From: CALREJ01 sp964533375
GTDB lineage: Bacteria; Patescibacteriota; Gracilibacteria; Peribacterales; Peribacteraceae
Assembly: GCA_964533375.1 (NCBI GenBank)
Contig: CAZHLW010000001.1
Location: 496,001-560,000, forward strand
DNA: 64,000 bases
Direction: 5' to 3'
Of the stretch, positions 48,663 through 56,438 are shown piece by piece; position 1 is the first letter of the stretch; the number at the start of each line of letters is the position of its first letter. The notes under the pieces are model-generated. The model worked only from the letters and a program-made list of their open reading frames with translations. It did no database searches and had not been told where the DNA came from. The position numbers were made by a program, and so were the translations under genes.

Positions 48663-49763
48663 ATGGCTGACGCCTCCTCCACCCTTTCTCCGCTTAACGC
48701 GACCGCAAGCAGCAAGCTTGCAGTGAATCTGCAGTCCTTGCTGGACGATCTTTTTATGGTCTTAACCGAGAAGGAAGCGATGGTGATCAAGCGCCGTTTC
48801 GCGCTGCAGGGTCAACCAAAGCAGACACTGGAGAAGATTGGACGACATTTTAAGGTAACGCGCGAGCGTGTGCGCCAAATCGAAGGAATTGCTCTCAGCA
48901 AACTCCGCCGCACCGTCCGCACCACCAAACTGAACGATGTCAACGAAATGGCGAAGAGCATTCTCCGTGTGAACGGTGGCGTGATGCGTGAGGACGATCT
49001 CATCAGCCAGGTCCTGAAGCGCATGCCGAACTCCACGGACCTCGACGGAGCAGTGCTTCGCCTGTCTTTCTCTATTGATACCGACATGAGCACGTCCGGT
49101 CACAGCGGATCCTTCGTTCCGTTCTGGAGACTTGAGTCTCTCGCCATGGAAGATATTTCCGTGATTGTCGAAAACATGGTGAAGATCCTGAAGAAGCGCA
49201 GAAGCTGTATGAAGCGTGAAGAGCTTGTCTCTTCCGTCCAGGCTCTGAATCTCTTCAAGGACAGAATCCCCGGCAAGGAACTTATCAACAGCTGCATGAC
49301 TATCGACGAGCGTCTCCGCGAAATCGACGAAGGATGGGGACTGACCGAGTGGCGCTTCGTCCGCCCGCGTTCTATCCGCGACAAAGTGGAAATCGTCCTT
49401 CGCAAGGCAGGTGTGCCTTTGCACTTTATGGAGATTGCCAACCGCATCCGCGAATCCCGCTTCGACCACAAGAACGTCACCGTTCAGGCTGTTCACAACG
49501 AACTCATCCGCTATCCGCAGTTTGTCCTTGTTGGCCGCGGCCTCTATGCACTCCGCGAGTGGGGCTACGAACCGGGCACTGTTGCCGATGTCATCGAAGC
49601 AATTCTGAAGGAAAAGGGACCACTCTCCAAGAAAGAGATCATCGCCGAAGTCGCCAAGCAGCGCACGGTGAAGGTCGGAACCATCTCCCTCAACCTCCAG
49701 AAGATGCCGTACTTCGTCCGTGTGGGTCGCGCCGTCTACTCCTTCGACGCAGACAAGAAGTAA
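48663..49763 (+). CDS. Sigma-70 region 4-like HTH fused to HARE-type winged-helix domains
   Basis: This 366-residue protein starts with a short acidic helix (NLQSLLDDLFMVL). A sigma region 4 domain follows (residues about 34-84: LTEKEAMVIKRRFAL, TLEKIGRHFKVTRERVRQIEGIALSKLRR), almost identical in pattern to housekeeping sigma factors. No sigma region 2 is present, so it cannot melt promoters as a sigma factor. The rest contains two or three winged-helix segments of the HARE-HTH/RpoE-delta kind (PLHFMEIANRIRESRFDHKN; GPLSKKEIIAEVAKQRTVKVG). I infer an RNA-polymerase-associated regulator. Confidence 0.75.
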   Translation: MADASSTLSPLNATASSKLAVNLQSLLDDLFMVLTEKEAMVIKRRFALQGQPKQTLEKIGRHFKVTRERVRQIEGIALSKLRRTVRTTKLNDVNEMAKSILRVNGGVMREDDLISQVLKRMPNSTDLDGAVLRLSFSIDTDMSTSGHSGSFVPFWRLESLAMEDISVIVENMVKILKKRRSCMKREELVSSVQALNLFKDRIPGKELINSCMTIDERLREIDEGWGLTEWRFVRPRSIRDKVEIVLRKAGVPLHFMEIANRIRESRFDHKNVTVQAVHNELIRYPQFVLVGRGLYALREWGYEPGTVADVIEAILKEKGPLSKKEIIAEVAKQRTVKVGTISLNLQKMPYFVRVGRAVYSFDADKK

Positions 49764-49786
49764 ATCAATTTTCTCTATAGAATCTT

Positions 49787-49814
49787 AAAAATCCGTCGAA
49801 AGGCGGATTTTTTG
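49787..49814 (+). terminator. Terminator after the sigma-4/HARE-like gene
   Basis: AAAAATCCG (49787-49795) pairs with CGGATTTTT, followed by a T-run; the loop is TCGAAAGG. Confidence 0.85.
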
Positions 49815-49829
49815 TTGTACACTGTGTCC

Positions 49830-50663
49830 ATGTCCTCCGCCCTCATCACCCGCATTGTTGCAATCAGCATGACCACGTTTATCGGTCTCGCACTTCTCAA
49901 TGGTTGTACCAAAGAACCGGAGGTTGTCCTCCCCACCGGACCACAAACACTGAGTGGCGCTCTGTCCCCTGTTGATCTCTCCCTCACACGCAGAGGTACT
50001 GATGTCCTTCGTCAGAATGGCCGGGATGTATACTACGTGGAAAGCAGTGTGGTGAATTTGCGCAGTTTTGAAGGAATGGATGTGACGATCACCGGGACGC
50101 TGGAGATCAATTCCGACCCCAAAGCATTGCCGGTTCTTGTGGCAACGGACGTACGGCGTATTGAGCAGCCGTCGCACCCATGGTCGGTTCCGGCTCTCAA
50201 GCTCACGTTCTCTGCGCCTTTGGCATGGAACGGGGAAGTGTTTGATGATGGCATCAAGTTCACAGAAACGGGATCTATTAGTCCTCTTCTCACTATTTAC
50301 AAATCATCTTTCTCGACTCTTCCTACAGGAACGCCGCTTGTTGTTGGCGGACAGCGCGCCGTGCGCGTGATGACTGCATCGGGCACGGTGGTCTATATCC
50401 AGAACGGTTCGCAGATTGTTGCCATCACTATTGATCAAACACTCAACGATCCTGCAAAAAAAGAACCGGTCCAAAGCGTGCTCCAGCTTTTGAAAACCAT
50501 CGTCTTCACATCAAACGCATCATCCACACTCTCAAGCGGCAGCGGCTCTCTGAGCGGCACACCGTGCGGTGGACCTGCAGGAATTCTCTGTGAACAGGGA
50601 AGCTACTGCGCAGTGACCGATACAACTATTGGAAGCGGCATCTGCCGACCGCTGGCGCGGTAA
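49830..50663 (+). CDS. Putative lipoprotein of unknown function
   Basis: From the ATG at 49830 this 277-residue protein has a signal peptide with lipobox ALLNGCTK. A beta-rich domain (about residues 40-110, with YYVESSVVNLRSFEGMDVTITG, an OB-fold-like pattern) and a second beta domain follow. The C-terminal part is Ser-rich and ends with four cysteines (CGGPAGILCEQGSYC, CRPLAR). The start is fixed by TACACT, which ends exactly 6 bases upstream. No known family recognised. Confidence 0.72.
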   Translation: MSSALITRIVAISMTTFIGLALLNGCTKEPEVVLPTGPQTLSGALSPVDLSLTRRGTDVLRQNGRDVYYVESSVVNLRSFEGMDVTITGTLEINSDPKALPVLVATDVRRIEQPSHPWSVPALKLTFSAPLAWNGEVFDDGIKFTETGSISPLLTIYKSSFSTLPTGTPLVVGGQRAVRVMTASGTVVYIQNGSQIVAITIDQTLNDPAKKEPVQSVLQLLKTIVFTSNASSTLSSGSGSLSGTPCGGPAGILCEQGSYCAVTDTTIGSGICRPLAR

Positions 50664-50665
50664 AT

Positions 50666-50779
50666 CCGAAGCACGAAATTCGAAATACGAATGGAATCGC
50701 GAAGTTTAAAGATCGAATGTTTCAAGCTTTAATCATTCGGATTTCTGATTTCCATTCGTAATTCATGCTTCGAATTTCA
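50666..50779. repeat. Palindromic repeat element, family D (long copy)
   Basis: Left arm words CGAAGCACGAAATTCGAAAT and CGAATGGAAT face right arm words ATTTCCATTCGTAATTC and ATGCTTCGAATTT. It is about 110 bp and related to the copy at 22419-22489. It fills most of the gap before the recA control region. Confidence 0.7.
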
Positions 50780-50783
50780 GAAG

Positions 50784-50799
50784 GTGTACGATAATACAC
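50784..50799. promoter_or_regulatory. Distal SOS-type operator upstream of recA
   Basis: GTGTACGATAATACAC has the same 16-bp layout as the operators at 34844 and 50865, with one changed position in the right arm. It lies 81 bases before the proximal site. Confidence 0.5.
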
Positions 50800-50864
50800 C
50801 ATACTCTTTTTCAGAGTGATCAAGTCCTCTTCCTTGACCTTATCCTTAACCTTCGGAATAGTGG

Positions 50865-50880
50865 GTGTACTTTCGTATAC
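50865..50880. promoter_or_regulatory. Proximal SOS-type operator overlapping the recA -10
   Basis: GTGTACTTTCGTATAC lies across the -10 TATACT (50876-50881) of recA. The form GTGTAC-N4-GTAYAC is shared with the micro-operon at 34844. A LexA-type repressor is the natural candidate. A family B word (50832-50855) lies just upstream. Confidence 0.65.
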
Positions 50881-50913
50881 TGAAGACTTTTATTTTCTTT
50901 CATCACTCGTATT

Positions 50914-51993
50914 ATGACGAAGTCTACTACCCACTCCTCTACTATGGATACTAAGTCTTCCGCAAAAAAAGGTGCCGTCTCCGCAGACGCACTCAAGGCA
51001 GCAGCCATTCAGAATGCTCTCGATCAGATCAAGAAGCAGTACGGAGATGGTGCCATCATGGAAATGGGTGATGCCGGCACCTCGCAAATTCCGCGCTTTC
51101 CATCGGGATCGCTCTCGCTTGATCTTGCACTCGGTGGAGGATTTCCCGCGGGCCGCATCATTGAAATCTACGGTCCGGAAAGCTCCGGCAAAACAACTCT
51201 GTCACTCCATGCAATTGCCGAAATTCAGAAAGCAGGCGGCCGCGCTGCGTTTATTGATGCGGAGCACGCGCTCGATCTCTCCTACGCAAAGAAGATCGGG
51301 GTGGATGTTGACACACTCCTTGTGTCCCAGCCCGACGACGGAGAACAAGCGCTCGAAATTACCGAGACGCTCGTTCGCTCCGGAGGTATCGATCTCATTG
51401 TTATCGACTCCGTTGCAGCGCTCACGCCCAGAGCCGAAATCGAAGGAACCATGGGTGACAGTCACATGGGTCTCCAGGCTCGTCTCATGAGCCAGGCTCT
51501 CCGCAAACTCACTGCTATTGTCAGCAAGACCAACTGTTCCGTTATTTTCATCAACCAGCTGCGTATGAAAATCGGGGTGATGTTCGGAAACCCGGAAACA
51601 ACGGCAGGGGGAAACGCCCTCAAGTTCTACTGCTCCGTCCGTCTGGATGTCCGCCGTATCGATAAAATTACCGAGAAGACCGGAACCGGTGAAACGGCAG
51701 AACAGGAAGTTGTGGGTAGCCGTACCCGTGTGAAAGTCGTCAAGAACAAAGTCGCTCCTCCCTTCCGCCAGGCTGAATTCGATATCCTCTATGCTCGGGG
51801 CATCAGCAAGGAAGGCGATATTCTGGATCTCGGTGTCCGCTTCGGGGTGATTGAAAAGTCCGGTGCCTACTTCCGCTACGGCGAAGACACCATCGGCCAG
51901 GGGCGCGAGGCTGCCCGCCAGCATCTGATCGAGAATCCGACGATCGCGGAAAAACTGGATAAAGAGATTCGCGCTGCTTCTCAAACGGTGTAA
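50914..51993 (+). CDS. recA: Recombinase RecA
   Basis: This 359-residue RecA has the Walker A IYGPESSGKTTLSLH, the Walker B region DLIVIDSVAALTPRAEIEG, MGDSHMGLQARLMSQALRKL, the L2 segment with FINQLRMKIGVMFGNPETTAGG, and KVVKNKVAPPFRQAEFDI. The first 30 residues form a longer than usual N-terminal tail; a second ATG is at 50944. It forms the strand-exchange filament and would be the SOS co-protease. Expression is probably damage-inducible from the operator-bearing promoter. No recX or lexA follows. Confidence 0.98.
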   Translation: MTKSTTHSSTMDTKSSAKKGAVSADALKAAAIQNALDQIKKQYGDGAIMEMGDAGTSQIPRFPSGSLSLDLALGGGFPAGRIIEIYGPESSGKTTLSLHAIAEIQKAGGRAAFIDAEHALDLSYAKKIGVDVDTLLVSQPDDGEQALEITETLVRSGGIDLIVIDSVAALTPRAEIEGTMGDSHMGLQARLMSQALRKLTAIVSKTNCSVIFINQLRMKIGVMFGNPETTAGGNALKFYCSVRLDVRRIDKITEKTGTGETAEQEVVGSRTRVKVVKNKVAPPFRQAEFDILYARGISKEGDILDLGVRFGVIEKSGAYFRYGEDTIGQGREAARQHLIENPTIAEKLDKEIRAASQTV

Positions 51994-52002
51994 CATTCCT
52001 CT

Positions 52003-52515
52003 ATGCAAGAACAAGAACTCTTCAACCAGCATGGTTGGCGGGTCACAATGGCTACAGCTGAACTTCCGAACGGAAAGACAAAGACGTCCGTTCGGGTTCA
52101 TCGTTGTGATTACGTACACATCCTGGCCTTCCCTTCTCCGGATACTATTTTGCTTCTTCGTGAGTATCGTCCTTTTTATAACGAATACATCTGGGCTATT
52201 CCGAGCGGCAAGATGGATAAAGAAGCAGACCCGGCAATTGCCGCACAGCGTGAATTGCAGGAAGAGTCGGGGTTTGCAGCGAATATCTGGCAGCCGTACG
52301 GACAGATCATCACATCCGATTCTATTGTGATCACCAGCCATATCTATCTGGCCAGCGATCTCTATCCGAGCCCCCTCCCACAGGATGACGATGAAATCAT
52401 CGAAGTGTTTGAGCTCCCCATCAAAGACGCAATCGATAAAGTCTTTACCTCTCCGCGTATCCATTCCCCCAGCGTGGTGGCACTCCTGAAGTACGCCCGC
52501 GAACACGGACTCTGA
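52003..52515 (+). CDS. Nudix hydrolase (ADP-ribose pyrophosphatase-like)
   Basis: This 170-residue protein has a Nudix box G-x5-E-x7-REUxEExGU read as GKMDKEADPAIAAQRELQEESG (residues about 69-90, given here in shortened form: GKMDKEADP then AAQRELQEESG). LLLREYRPFYNEYIWAIPSG precedes it, typical of ADP-ribose pyrophosphatases. It would hydrolyse a nucleoside diphosphate linked to another moiety; the substrate is not certain. It begins 9 bases after recA and may be cotranscribed with it. Confidence 0.88.
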   Translation: MQEQELFNQHGWRVTMATAELPNGKTKTSVRVHRCDYVHILAFPSPDTILLLREYRPFYNEYIWAIPSGKMDKEADPAIAAQRELQEESGFAANIWQPYGQIITSDSIVITSHIYLASDLYPSPLPQDDDEIIEVFELPIKDAIDKVFTSPRIHSPSVVALLKYAREHGL

Positions 52516-52516
52516 A

Positions 52517-52566
52517 CTCTCCACAGGTTTTCCACATTTCTTCCACAGGTTTTTCTTCTTTCCACA
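52517..52566. other. Cluster of DnaA-box-like TCCACA motifs upstream of dnaB
   Basis: Four same-strand 9-mers end in TCCACA: CTCTCCACA (52517-52525), TTTTCCACA (52528-52536), TCTTCCACA (52539-52547) and CTTTCCACA (52558-52566). The second differs from the consensus TTATCCACA at one position. The first three are spaced exactly 11 bases apart, one helical turn. It lies between the Nudix gene and dnaB. Confidence 0.5.
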
Positions 52567-52606
52567 GAAGAGAGACCAGTTACCGGCTGTGGCAACACCA
52601 AGTGGA

Positions 52607-52634
52607 TTGTAAGGACTGGTGATCCCGTTACAAT
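52607..52634 (+). promoter_or_regulatory. dnaB promoter TTGTAA-N16-TACAAT
   Basis: The -35 is at 52607-52612, the -10 at 52629-52634, about 25 bases before the ATG at 52659. Confidence 0.6.
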
Positions 52635-52658
52635 CGCCCTCCTGCTTCCGCATTTTCT

Positions 52659-54017
52659 ATGACCTCAACCGGTACCATGTTCGACACGCCACCGCATTCG
52701 CTGGAAGCGGAAAAGACCGTGTTAGGTGCACTTCTCCTCGACCCGGAAGCAATTATCAAAGTGACGGATTTCCTCTTGCCGCAGGATTTTTACGATCCGG
52801 TCTTCCGCGAAATTTTCCAGGCGATGTTCGATCTGTACATGTCGCATGAACCGATCGACTTTATTACTGTGTCCAACAAACTTGCGGAAAGCAAAGCAGT
52901 GCAGGCCATTGGCGGTAGTGCGTTCCTGGCGGAACTTGCGTCGTCGGTGCCGACATCGTCGCACGTCTACCAGTACGGGCAGATTGTGAAGGCGAAGGCG
53001 CTCAACCGGAATGTGATTGAAGCCGGGCGTAAAATTGTGGGGCTAGGCTACGAAACAGAAAAACCCATTCCTGAAATTCTGGATGAAGTCGAAAAGACCA
53101 TTTTCCAGATTACCAACGCGTTCCTGAAGGAAAAATTCGTCCACATTCGCGACGTTTTGGATGAACGCTACGAGAAATTCGCGGAACTTCATGCATCGCC
53201 CGATGACGGTGCCATGAAAGGTGTTCCGACCGGATTCCAGGCCCTCGACGCCAAGCTCTCCGGCTTCCAGCCAAGTGACCTCGTCATCCTCGCTGCCCGC
53301 CCGTCTATGGGAAAGACAAGCTTAGCTATGAACATGGCGGTGAATGCTGCCATCAAATATAAAAAAACCGTCGGTATCTTCTCACTTGAAATGAGCAAAG
53401 AGCAGCTGGTCGACCGTTTGTTTGCGTCCATGCTCGGTGTCGACAGCTGGAAACTGCAGCGCGGTAAACTGGACGACAGCGACTTCCAGAACATGGGGCC
53501 GATTATGGATGAACTCAGCAAAGCCAATATTTTCATCGATGACTCGTCTGCGTCGTCCATGCCGGAATTCCGCACGAAAGCCAGACGCCTTCAGATGGAA
53601 CACGGACTCGATATGCTCGTGATCGACTACCTGCAGCTGATGAGTACGAATAACGCGAACTACGCCGGAAACCGCGTGCAGGAAATTTCCGAAATCTCCC
53701 GCACCATCAAACAGATTGCGCGCGAACTGCATATTCCGATTGTGGCGCTCTCGCAGCTCTCCCGCGCGGTCGAAGCCCGTCCGGATAAAAGCCCGCAGCT
53801 CTCCGATCTCCGTGAATCCGGTTCCATCGAACAGGACGCCGACATTGTGATGATGATGTACCGCGAGGACTACTACAACGAAGATTCGGATCGCCAGGGA
53901 ATTACCGATATCTTCATCCGCAAGCATCGTAACGGTCCGACCGGCCGCGTTGAGCTTCTGTTCAAGAAGGAACAGATGCGGTTTTATGATATCGACAAAG
54001 TGCACGGCCAGCCGTAA
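52659..54017 (+). CDS. dnaB: Replicative DNA helicase
   Basis: This 452-residue DnaB has the N-terminal domain (PPHSLEAEKTVLGALLLDP; FYDPVFREIFQAMFDL) and the RecA-like C-terminal domain. The Walker A is LVILAARPSMGKTSLAMN, with GIFSLEMSKEQLVDRL, and the Walker B is MLVIDYLQLM. IVALSQLSRAVEAR, LSDLRESGSIEQDADIVMMMYREDYY and IRKHRNGPTGRVELLF complete the family pattern. It unwinds DNA at the fork. The ATG follows a C/T-rich leader; a DnaA-box-like cluster lies upstream. Confidence 0.97.
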   Translation: MTSTGTMFDTPPHSLEAEKTVLGALLLDPEAIIKVTDFLLPQDFYDPVFREIFQAMFDLYMSHEPIDFITVSNKLAESKAVQAIGGSAFLAELASSVPTSSHVYQYGQIVKAKALNRNVIEAGRKIVGLGYETEKPIPEILDEVEKTIFQITNAFLKEKFVHIRDVLDERYEKFAELHASPDDGAMKGVPTGFQALDAKLSGFQPSDLVILAARPSMGKTSLAMNMAVNAAIKYKKTVGIFSLEMSKEQLVDRLFASMLGVDSWKLQRGKLDDSDFQNMGPIMDELSKANIFIDDSSASSMPEFRTKARRLQMEHGLDMLVIDYLQLMSTNNANYAGNRVQEISEISRTIKQIARELHIPIVALSQLSRAVEARPDKSPQLSDLRESGSIEQDADIVMMMYREDYYNEDSDRQGITDIFIRKHRNGPTGRVELLFKKEQMRFYDIDKVHGQP

Positions 54018-54031
54018 TCTAGGACTCACCT

Positions 54032-55351
54032 ATGGAGCCGTTTGCGTTGTCTCCGGCCAGACCCGAGATGTCCCTGCTTGGCATTCTTGGCTATGCGCTG
54101 TTTGCGTTTGCCATCGTCCTTGTTCTTACGCCGTGGTTTGTGCAGTTTTTGCGGAAGAACAATATTGGAAAGCAGCTCAGAGTGGAGACAGTCGATGGCA
54201 AAGATCCCGCGATTTTCCGTACGTATCATCAGAGTAAATTCGGAACGCCCACTATGGGAGGGCTCATTATCTGGGGCGGTATTTTTATCACGGTGTTTTT
54301 CTCCCGTTTCCTGGCGCTTCCAGGTCTGGTGGAACATTCTCTCCTGCAGCGCGGACAGGTGTATTTGCCGCTCTTCGTGCTTTTTTCTCTGGGCATTCTT
54401 GGCGGATTTGATGATTACCTGAATATTATCGGGACCGATGAAGCCCGCATGCGCAGGGCCATGAAGCGCATCAAAACATTCGTGCTCGCAAGCGCCGTTG
54501 TGGTCATTCCGGCTGCCCTTTATGTCTTCATCAACTATCTGAAAACACCCACTGTAGAGACCGATGCTTCGCTGGCGGTTGGGTTGATTGGCGTGACGGT
54601 GTGGTACGCCTTCTTCCTGTTTGTGATGATTTTCTTTGCCTTAAGCGGCGTGGTCCTCGACGATGTGTTGCAGAAAGTACTGCTCGGCCAGCGCCGCAAA
54701 GGGGGTCTTGGGGTCATGCCAAAAATTCTCTCGCTTCTTATTCTGAGTTTAATCGGCGCACTCTGGTTCTACGTGAAGCTGGATATCAGCTCCATTCACA
54801 TTCCCTATTTTGGCGCGCTGCAGTTGGGACTCTGGTATATCCCCGTCTTTATTTTCATTGTGGTCGGTACAGCCAACGCAGTGAACTTCACTGATGGTCT
54901 CGACGGACTTGCCGGAGGATTACTCGTGATTGCCTTTGGTGCCTTCGGCGTTCTTGCCTACGTGCAGGGGCTCTTCATTCTTTCTGCCTTCTGCGGTGTT
55001 TGTGTAGGCGCCATTGCTGCATTCCTGTGGCACAACGTTCCACCGGCTCTTTTCTTTATGGGAGACACCGGGTCCCTCGCGCTCGGCGGTACCCTCGCCG
55101 TTATTGCCATGATGATCGATCAGGCGCTTGTACTGCCGCTCATTGGCTTTGTGTTCGTGATTGAAATGCTTTCTGTCATTATCCAGCTGACCAGCAAGAA
55201 ATTCCGCAAAGGCAAAAAGGTTTTCCTGGCGGCCCCCATTCATCATCACTTCGAGGCGCTTGGGTGGGGAGAAAGCAAAGTCACGATGAGGCTCTGGATT
55301 GTTGGAGCGTTTGCGGCACTTTTGGGCATCATTCTGGGACTTGTGCGTTAA
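54032..55351 (+). CDS. mraY: Phospho-N-acetylmuramoyl-pentapeptide transferase with an insertion
   Basis: This 439-residue membrane protein keeps the MraY motifs: SKFGTPTMGGLIIWGG, LGGFDDYLNIIG, ANAVNFTDGLDGLAGG, FFMGDTGSLALGG and the cytoplasmic AAPIHHHFEALGWGESKVTMRLW. It makes lipid I from UDP-MurNAc-pentapeptide and undecaprenyl phosphate. Compared with the usual 320-370 residues, it has about 85 extra residues after the DDYLN motif (residues about 145-225), containing two more hydrophobic segments. It begins 14 bases after dnaB and is far from the other dcw-type genes. Confidence 0.93.
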   Translation: MEPFALSPARPEMSLLGILGYALFAFAIVLVLTPWFVQFLRKNNIGKQLRVETVDGKDPAIFRTYHQSKFGTPTMGGLIIWGGIFITVFFSRFLALPGLVEHSLLQRGQVYLPLFVLFSLGILGGFDDYLNIIGTDEARMRRAMKRIKTFVLASAVVVIPAALYVFINYLKTPTVETDASLAVGLIGVTVWYAFFLFVMIFFALSGVVLDDVLQKVLLGQRRKGGLGVMPKILSLLILSLIGALWFYVKLDISSIHIPYFGALQLGLWYIPVFIFIVVGTANAVNFTDGLDGLAGGLLVIAFGAFGVLAYVQGLFILSAFCGVCVGAIAAFLWHNVPPALFFMGDTGSLALGGTLAVIAMMIDQALVLPLIGFVFVIEMLSVIIQLTSKKFRKGKKVFLAAPIHHHFEALGWGESKVTMRLWIVGAFAALLGIILGLVR

Positions 55352-55408
55352 ATGGGGATGACAGGAGAACTTCCTTGATTTCGCATTCCGGAGCCGTATC
55401 ATGGAGCC

Positions 55409-56431
55409 ATGTTACGGGTAGCCATTAACGGATACGGACGCATCGGACGGTTGGTCCATCGTCAGTTCATCCAGCGTTTTGCCGATCAAGTTGAGGTTGT
55501 TGCCATCAATGCCTCATCCGATGCGGAGATGCGCGCGTATTTGCTGAAGTACGATTCCCTGCACCACAAGCTGGATGCGGATATCCGCGTGGACGGTGAG
55601 GATATGATGGTGAACGGAAAGACGGTGAAGATTGTGAAAGAACGCAAACCGGAAAACTGCCCGTGGAAAGAGTTGAATGTTGATATTGTTGTGGAATCGA
55701 CCGGTAACTTCGATACGCGCGAAGAAGTCTCCGGACACTTAACTGCAGGAGCCAAACGCGTGATTGTGACAGCACCTATGAAAGACGGCACGCCGACCTT
55801 TGTGAAAGGCGTGAATGATGATCAGCTCACGAAAGATATGGATATTGTCTCCAATGCATCCTGCACCACAAACTGTATTGCACCGGTCATCATGTTGATG
55901 GATCAGCTCTATGGTATCGAATATTTGCTGGTGAGTTCGGTGCACGCATTCACGGCGTCGCAAAATCTGCTGGATAACAAAGCAAAAGAGAGCGGCGAAC
56001 TGCGCAGAGCGCGCGCGGCAACACTCTCGATGATTCCGACAAAGACCGGAGCCGTGAAAGCATGTGCTTCTATTTTTCCGCATCTGAAAGGCAAAATCGA
56101 CGGAATGGCATTTCGTGTTCCCGTCCCGACTGTCAGCTGTGCCTACATGGCATTCACGCTCAAAAACGAAGCGACTGTGGAAGATATCCACGCGCACCTT
56201 ATGAAAGCCGCCGAGTCGCCGCAGCTCAAAGATGTGCTGGAAGTCTCGCATGATCAGTGTGTCTCCATCGATTTCCAGACCGATCCGCACTCGTCCATCA
56301 TCGATGCTCCGTCTACGAAAGTGGTCGGCGGCAAAGCCGTGCAGCTTCTCAGCTGGTACGACAACGAGTGGGGCTACGCAATGCGCGTGAGTGAAATGAC
56401 TATCCGTCTTGGTGACCTTCTCTCCTCCTAA
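55409..56431 (+). CDS. gap: Glyceraldehyde-3-phosphate dehydrogenase, type I
   Basis: This 340-residue protein has the NAD-binding start RVAINGYGRIGRLVHRQF. The catalytic site is SNASCTTNCIAPV. HAFTASQNLLDN, RRARAATLSMIPTKTGA and KGKIDGMAFRVPVPTVS follow, and SWYDNEWGYAMRVSEM ends the catalytic domain. It oxidises glyceraldehyde-3-phosphate in glycolysis and runs in reverse in gluconeogenesis. TATCAT ends exactly 6 bases before the ATG. The fbp gene follows by 7 bases, so the two form an operon. Confidence 0.97.
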   Translation: MLRVAINGYGRIGRLVHRQFIQRFADQVEVVAINASSDAEMRAYLLKYDSLHHKLDADIRVDGEDMMVNGKTVKIVKERKPENCPWKELNVDIVVESTGNFDTREEVSGHLTAGAKRVIVTAPMKDGTPTFVKGVNDDQLTKDMDIVSNASCTTNCIAPVIMLMDQLYGIEYLLVSSVHAFTASQNLLDNKAKESGELRRARAATLSMIPTKTGAVKACASIFPHLKGKIDGMAFRVPVPTVSCAYMAFTLKNEATVEDIHAHLMKAAESPQLKDVLEVSHDQCVSIDFQTDPHSSIIDAPSTKVVGGKAVQLLSWYDNEWGYAMRVSEMTIRLGDLLSS

Positions 56432-56438
56432 TCTTTCT

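Noticed and set aside
51202..52653. Open frame of 483 codons on the minus strand across recA and the Nudix gene
   Set aside because: It is antisense to two clearly conserved genes and its product has no recognisable domain; a shadow of their codon bias.
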